DNA from: an uncultured bacterium
GTDB lineage: Bacteria; Planctomycetota; UBA1135; GCA-002686595
NCBI GenBank assembly: GCA_902826945.1
Contig: CADEGS010000027.1
Span: 11,145 to 30,426, forward strand
DNA: 19,282 bases
Direction of reading: 5' to 3'
The stretch's first letter is position 1. Each line of letters starts with the position of its first letter. The notes beneath the pieces are model-generated. The model saw nothing but the letters and a program-made list of their open reading frames with translations. It did no database searches and was not told where the DNA came from. The position numbers and the translations under genes were made by a program. Positions 15,614-19,282 of the stretch are shown here, piece by piece.

Positions 15614-15619
15614 GGAGAG
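15614..15619 (+). promoter_or_regulatory. Shine-Dalgarno site GGAGAG of the 120-residue protein
   Basis: GGAGAG ends 6 nt before the ATG at 15626, one of the few clear ribosome-binding sites in the window. It decides the start and supports the reality of this unrecognised gene. Confidence 0.65.
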
Positions 15620-15625
15620 AACGAC

Positions 15626-15988
15626 ATGGATCAGCCTTCGCCCGACGCGGAGAAGAAGCTCGACGCCCGCGTCTATCTGAAGAACGCGACCGCGCTGCCC
15701 GATTCGACGACCAACGGCAACGTGCTGTACGTAGCGACGCTCGTGTTTCCCGTCGTCCGCATGGACGGAGGGGCTACCAACGCCATCCTGCGCACCAAGA
15801 ACCTGCTCGAGGCGCGCTTTCCCGGCGACACGAGCCAGATCCTCTACGACGAGTTCCACTACGAGGTCGTCATGAACGCCTGGCCGAAGGGGCACTGCAT
15901 CATGTGCACCGGCCTGGCCGTCTTCGAGGTGACGATCGGCATGGACGTCGTCGTCGTCGAGGTGCGCGAGAGCGTGCACTACGGCTGA
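15626..15988 (+). CDS. 120-residue protein of unknown family downstream of the kinase
   Basis: I recognise no family. The product is soluble-looking with alternating hydrophobic strands (NVLYVATLVFPVV; LAVFEVTIGMDVVVVEVRESV), suggesting a small beta-rich fold, and holds one Cys-x-x-Cys pair (GHCIMCTG, about residues 89-94) that could bind metal or form a disulfide. There is no signal peptide or membrane helix. A good Shine-Dalgarno site lies 6 nt before the ATG and the gene starts 48 nt after the kinase stop, so co-transcription with the sigma factor and kinase is likely. It shares the lower GC of the distal part of the kinase gene. It could be a kinase substrate, a regulated effector or simply a passenger. 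Confidence 0.8.
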   Translation: MDQPSPDAEKKLDARVYLKNATALPDSTTNGNVLYVATLVFPVVRMDGGATNAILRTKNLLEARFPGDTSQILYDEFHYEVVMNAWPKGHCIMCTGLAVFEVTIGMDVVVVEVRESVHYG

Positions 15989-16019
15989 CCCGCCGCGTCC
16001 GGGGGAGCCGGCGCGTTCT

Positions 16020-16034
16020 GCTAGACTCCCCCGG
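16020..16034 (+). promoter_or_regulatory. Promoter -10 word immediately before the oxidoreductase start codon (leaderless type)
   Basis: TAGACT (16022-16027) ends 7 nt before the ATG, placing the expected transcription start at the start codon itself. The 14-mer GCTAGACTCCCCCG is identical to that before the Nudix gene. No Shine-Dalgarno sequence is present, and no -35 box can be named. Confidence 0.5.
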
Positions 16035-17162
16035 ATGCCCCCCGCATCGGTCCTGATCGTCGGCGGCGGCGTCGCAGGGCTGGCGACGGCCTGGTGGCTG
16101 GCGCGGCGCGGCGGCGTGCGCGTCGCGCTGGTCGAGCGCGCCGGGGGGCTCGGCCGCGAGTCGAGCGGCAAGAACGCCGCGATCCTGCGCACGGCGTGCG
16201 CCGACCCGCTCGAGCGCGAGCTCGCCGCGCGCGGCGCGCGCTTCCTGCACGCGCCGCCCGCGGGCTTCGCGGCGCAGCCGCTCGTCGCGCGCTGCGGCCT
16301 GATCCTGACCGCGGGCGAGCGCGGCGCCGCCGAGCTCGAGCGCTGGATCGCCGCCGTGCCGCCCGACGTGCCCGTCGAGCCCCTCGCGCCCGACGCCTTC
16401 CGCGCCGCCGCTCCCCACTATCGCGGCGCGCTCGTGCGCGCCTGGCGCTTTCCCGAGGAGGGGCGCCTCGACACGGCCGGCCTGGTCGAGGCCTACGCGG
16501 ACGGCGCTCGCCGCGCCGGAGCGCGCATCGAGACGGGCACGGCCGTGCGCGAGCTTCTCGCGGAGCCGGACGCGGCTCGCGGCGTGCGGCTCGCCGACGG
16601 GCGCACGCTCGAGGCTGACGCGGTCGTGCTCGCCGCCGGCGCGTGGGCCGGCGCGCTGGGCGCGGGCGCGGGCTCGCGCCTCGCGCTGCACCCGACGCAG
16701 CGGCACCTGCTCGTGACCGCGCCCGACGCGCGCGTCGCGCCCGGCGGGCCGGTCGTGTGGGGGCTCGACGACGCCTTCTACGCGCGGCCCGAGGCCGGTG
16801 GCCTGCTCCTGTGCGCCTGCGACGAGACGCCGGCAGACCCCGACGTCTGCGCCGACGACCCACGCGCGCTCGAGGCGCTGCGCGCGCGCGCGCGCGCGCT
16901 CGTGCCCGCGCAGGCCGCGCTCCCCGTCGCGCGCGCCTGGCACGGCCTGCGCACCTTCACCGACGACCGCCGCTTCGCGGTCGGCTGGGACGCCGACGTG
17001 CGCGGCCTCTTCTGGGTCGCCGGGCTGGGCGGCGCGGGCATGGTGACGAGCCCCGAGGTCGGGCGGCTGGCGGCCGAGCGGCTGTGCGGCGGCGCCGCCG
17101 ACGACCCGCTGGCGCGCGCGCTCGATCCCGCGCGGCTGACGCAAGGCGCGCTCCGGCCGTGA
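16035..17162 (+). CDS. FAD-dependent D-amino-acid oxidoreductase (DAO family, D-arginine dehydrogenase-like)
   Basis: 375 residues. The dinucleotide fold VLIVGGGVAGLATAWWLA with a terminal acidic residue in ALVER (residues 6-35) binds FAD. ESSGKNAAILRT follows, the usual isoalloxazine-proximal motif of the family, and DADVRGLFWVAGLGGAGMVTSPEVG near the C-terminus completes the FAD site. Several segments resemble Pseudomonas D-arginine dehydrogenase as I recall it: PPAGF, WGLDDAFYARPEAGGLLL, AWHGLRTFTDD and the very end. The reaction would be oxidative deamination of an amino acid to the 2-oxo acid; the substrate is uncertain, and a glycine or sarcosine oxidase is the alternative. The His in the D-arginine dehydrogenase GYHSTG motif appears as Glu here, so specificity may differ. 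The stop overlaps the GTG start of the DinB-like gene (GTGA). Confidence 0.85.
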   Translation: MPPASVLIVGGGVAGLATAWWLARRGGVRVALVERAGGLGRESSGKNAAILRTACADPLERELAARGARFLHAPPAGFAAQPLVARCGLILTAGERGAAELERWIAAVPPDVPVEPLAPDAFRAAAPHYRGALVRAWRFPEEGRLDTAGLVEAYADGARRAGARIETGTAVRELLAEPDAARGVRLADGRTLEADAVVLAAGAWAGALGAGAGSRLALHPTQRHLLVTAPDARVAPGGPVVWGLDDAFYARPEAGGLLLCACDETPADPDVCADDPRALEALRARARALVPAQAALPVARAWHGLRTFTDDRRFAVGWDADVRGLFWVAGLGGAGMVTSPEVGRLAAERLCGGAADDPLARALDPARLTQGALRP

Positions 17163-17770
17163 GCACGCCGGAGGAGCGCGAGGCCTGGCGCGCGCTCTGG
17201 CGAGCGGCCGAGGCCGACGTCGGGGCGCGGCTCTCCGCGCTGCGCGCGGCGCTGGCGGCCTGGCTCGAGGCGCCCGACGCGCTGCTCCGCTTCCGCCCCG
17301 CGCCGGGCCGCTGGAGCGCGGCCGAGGTGCTCGAGCACCTCGACCTCGCGACGGGCTTCCTGCTGCGCCTGGCGCACAAGGTCGCCCGGCGCGCCGGGCG
17401 CCGCGCCGAGCGCGGCCTCGCCTGGCCCGCGCACCCCCCGGCACTCGCGGCGCTGGCGACGCTCGCGCGCCGCGAGCGCGCCTGGCCGCACCCGCCGCAC
17501 ATGACGCCGGGCGGCGAGCGCGCGACGGCGGAGGTCGGCGCCTCGCTGCTGGCCGGCCTGGACGAGGCGCGCGCGCTGCTCGCCCTCTTGCCGGAAGGGC
17601 GCGGCACGCTGCACACGATCCGCATGCGCGAGCTCGGCCCCGACGCGCGCCTCGACCTGTGCGGATGGATCGAGCTCTGCGCGCGCCACGCCGAGCGCCA
17701 CCTGGGCCAGCTCGCGGCGAACCGCGCGGCGCACGCGGCGGCGCACGCCTCCTGGCCCGCATCCCCGTGA
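17159..17770 (+). CDS. DinB-like (DinB_2 fold) metal-binding protein
   Basis: 203 residues starting at a GTG that overlaps the previous stop codon by 4 nt (GTGA), so translation is probably coupled to the oxidoreductase. The RFRPAPGRWSAAEVLEHLDL signature (His60) and CARHAERHLGQL near the end (His177, His181) supply the three-histidine metal site of DinB/YfiT-type four-helix bundles. Proteins of this fold include thiol-dependent S-transferases and many damage-inducible proteins of unknown role; no specific substrate can be assigned. Total length is slightly above the usual 150-180, with an Ala/His-rich tail (AAHAAAHASWPASP). It ends 10 nt from the convergent sulfatase-like gene. Confidence 0.8.
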   Translation: MSTPEEREAWRALWRAAEADVGARLSALRAALAAWLEAPDALLRFRPAPGRWSAAEVLEHLDLATGFLLRLAHKVARRAGRRAERGLAWPAHPPALAALATLARRERAWPHPPHMTPGGERATAEVGASLLAGLDEARALLALLPEGRGTLHTIRMRELGPDARLDLCGWIELCARHAERHLGQLAANRAAHAAAHASWPASP

Positions 17771-17780
17771 GGGACGCGGG

Positions 17781-19282
17781 TCAACGCGGCGGCGCGCCCT
17801 CGCCGTAGCCCAGCGCGTGCAACGCGGCCTGCTCCTCGCCCTCGAGCGGGCGCTCGCTCCCCCCCACCGCGAGCGCCTCGTGCGCCAGCAGCGCCGCGCG
17901 CAGGCCGGCCGCCTCGGGCGGGAGCGCGGCGAGCGGCGCGCGCTCCAGCGGATCGGCGCGCAGGTCGTAGAGGCTCTCGCGCAGCGAGCCGTCCGCGAGG
18001 CGCTCGCGCACGAGCTTCCAGCGGCCGTCGAGCACGGCGCTCCAGCGCCGCTCGCCGTTCAGGATGCGCGAGGAGAGCGAGGCGAAGACCGGGCCGCCCG
18101 CGGCGGCGTCCGCGGCGCCGCCGGCGCGCACGAGCGGCGCCAGGCTCGTGCCGCGGAAGCTCGCCGGCGCCGGCACGCCGAGCAGCTCGCAGATCGTCGG
18201 CGCCAGGTCGATCAGCGACACGCGTTGCGCGACCCGCGCGCCGCGCGCCACGCCCGGGCCGGCGATCAGGCACGGCACGTGCAGCACCTCGCCGAAGAGC
18301 GAGTGCCCGTGCTGCAGGCCGCCGTGCTCGAGGAACTCCTCGCCGTGGTCGGCGGTCACCACGACCAGCGTGTCGTCGAGCACGCCGGCCGCCTCGTAGC
18401 GCGCCAGGATCTCGCCCAGCGCGCGGTCGGTGGCGGCGACCTCGCCCGCGTACAGCCGGCGCAGGCGCGCGACGTCGGCGGCGACGAGCGGCGCGCGCTC
18501 CTTGCCGAAGGTCGCCGGGCGCTCGAAGTAGGGGTCGTGCGGCCCGACCGGCTGCGCGTAGGTCGCGCGCGGCACCCCGCGCGCGGGCGGCGCCCAGCGC
18601 AGGAGCGAGCGGGCCAGGTCCTCGTCGAGCGACGAGCGCTGCGGGCGCGTGGCGACGAAGGGGAAAGAGGCGCTCGGGCAGAGGACGGGGTTGAGCCGGT
18701 GCGGGTAGCGCACCAGGCCGGCCAGGCGCGCGAGCTCCCACCCCGCTCGCTGCAGCAGCCGCTCCCCCTCCGCGCGGTAGTCGTAGCAGTCGAACAGGCG
18801 GAAGCCGCGGTCGAAGCCGCCGCGCGGCGAGACCAGCGGGTTGCCGAGGAAGGCCGCGCAGTCGTAGCCCGCCCCGGCCAGCGCCTCGAACAGCGTCGCG
18901 TCCTGCGCGCGCAGCACGCCGGAGAACTCGTCCACGCCGTGCTCGGCGGGGCTGCGCGCCGTCAGCAGCGAGGCGACGGCCGGGATCGTCCACGAGGTGA
19001 CCGACTGCACGTCCTCGAGCAGCACACCGCGCGCGGCCAGCCGATCGAGGACCGGCGTGCTGCCGGGCGGCGCGCCGTAGCACGAGAGCGCGTCGGCGCG
19101 CAGGGTGTCGACCACGACCAAGAGGAGCTGCGTCCGCGGGGCGCCGGCGGGGTTCGGCGCGCTCGGCCGAGCGCTCGCGCCCGACGCCCGCGCGCTGGAG
19201 ACGAGCAGCGCCGCCGACGCGCCGGCCAGGACCAGCAGGGCCGCCGGGACGAGCCGGGTCGGCCGCGGGCGCGCGGGCGCGC
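17781..19282 (-). CDS. Second sulfatase-like hydrolase (5' end outside window)
   Basis: At least 500 residues. The frame is open to the window edge, and the segment before VVVDTLRAD is a hydrophobic stretch (RLVPAALLVLAGASAALLVS) that looks like a signal peptide or membrane anchor, so the true start lies beyond 19282 and the internal GTG at 19121 is not the start. Metal-site motifs are VVVDTLRAD and VTADHGE (Asp and His codons at 18350-18345). The nucleophile region reads S-W-T-I-P-A-V with Thr (codon 18989-18987) where sulfatases have Cys or Ser, and Val where they have Arg. Thus, like the protein at 740-2662, it is not an FGly sulfatase. A GGLQHGHSLFGEVLHVPCL segment and the C-terminal ALGYGEG motif are typical of this clade. 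The likely substrate is an extracytoplasmic phosphate or sulfate ester; which one is unknown. Confidence 0.86.
   Translation of the reverse strand, partial: APARPRPTRLVPAALLVLAGASAALLVSSARASGASARPSAPNPAGAPRTQLLLVVVDTLRADALSCYGAPPGSTPVLDRLAARGVLLEDVQSVTSWTIPAVASLLTARSPAEHGVDEFSGVLRAQDATLFEALAGAGYDCAAFLGNPLVSPRGGFDRGFRLFDCYDYRAEGERLLQRAGWELARLAGLVRYPHRLNPVLCPSASFPFVATRPQRSSLDEDLARSLLRWAPPARGVPRATYAQPVGPHDPYFERPATFGKERAPLVAADVARLRRLYAGEVAATDRALGEILARYEAAGVLDDTLVVVTADHGEEFLEHGGLQHGHSLFGEVLHVPCLIAGPGVARGARVAQRVSLIDLAPTICELLGVPAPASFRGTSLAPLVRAGGAADAAAGGPVFASLSSRILNGERRWSAVLDGRWKLVRERLADGSLRESLYDLRADPLERAPLAALPPEAAGLRAALLAHEALAVGGSERPLEGEEQAALHALGYGEGAPPR

Noticed and set aside
13064..16192. A ~1000-codon minus-strand frame opposite the kinase gene.
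   Set aside because: It has no recognisable domain, and the plus strand carries an intact kinase, membrane helix and sensor domain.
16878..16900. Alternating GC run that might form Z-DNA or be a slippage site.
   Set aside because: It lies inside the oxidoreductase gene and encodes an Arg/Ala helix (RARARAL) in frame; such runs are expected from CGC and GCG codons.
1..19282. CRISPR arrays, transposons, attachment sites, toxin-antitoxin or phage genes.
   Set aside because: No regularly spaced repeats, transposase or integrase motifs, or phage-like genes are seen; the window looks like ordinary chromosome with a few lineage-specific genes.

Overview
This is about 19.3 kb of very high-GC bacterial DNA (third codon positions almost always G or C) carrying 17 protein genes packed nearly end to end. 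I see no RNA gene, insertion sequence, CRISPR array or integrase. The gene set is an ECF sigma factor next to a membrane Ser/Thr kinase with a formylglycine-enzyme-like C-terminus, sulfatase-like membrane hydrolases, an FG-GAP/UnbV-type lipoprotein and a DUF885 protein. That set suggests a high-GC Planctomycetota or Myxococcota-like lineage. This placement is inference from gene content; there is no phylogenetic marker in the window.

Layout. 1-467 (+): 3' end of a CPBP intramembrane protease. 464-592 (-): a 42-residue, very basic small protein that is easily missed. 740-3266 (-): a likely two-gene unit of a single-pass membrane protein and a polytopic sulfatase-like hydrolase. 3368-4090 (+): ApaH. 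4093-6344 (-): a translationally coupled SDR plus FAD oxidase that resemble mycobacterial DprE2 and DprE1. 6474-8576 (+): a secreted or lipid-anchored TPR/FG-GAP/UnbV protein. 8549-9613 (-): an EamA transporter. 9707-10276 (+): a Nudix hydrolase. 10377-12398 (+): a DUF885 metallohydrolase with an apparent LysM-like insertion. 12505-15988 (+): ECF sigma factor, transmembrane Ser/Thr kinase with an FGE-like sensor end, and a 120-residue protein of unknown family. 16035-17770 (+): FAD-dependent D-amino-acid oxidoreductase coupled to a DinB-like protein. 17781-19282 (-): a second sulfatase-like hydrolase, cut by the window edge.

How the genes may work together. Three tight units stand out: SDR/oxidase (ATGA overlap), oxidoreductase/DinB (GTGA overlap) and sigma factor/kinase/120-residue protein (short gaps). 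The first could epimerise a polyprenyl-phosphate pentose by oxidation and re-reduction. The last looks like a signalling unit that controls transcription. The other genes look like unrelated housekeeping or envelope functions.

Most interesting for follow-up: the DprE-like pair in an apparently non-actinobacterial genome; the 42-residue basic protein with an SRP54-like GSGxSV core; an identical 14-nt promoter-like word directly before two start codons, suggesting leaderless mRNAs; the LysM-like insertion in the DUF885 protein; and the sigma/kinase/unknown unit, whose distal part has a visibly lower GC content. I did not find a clear defence, secondary-metabolite or mobile system.
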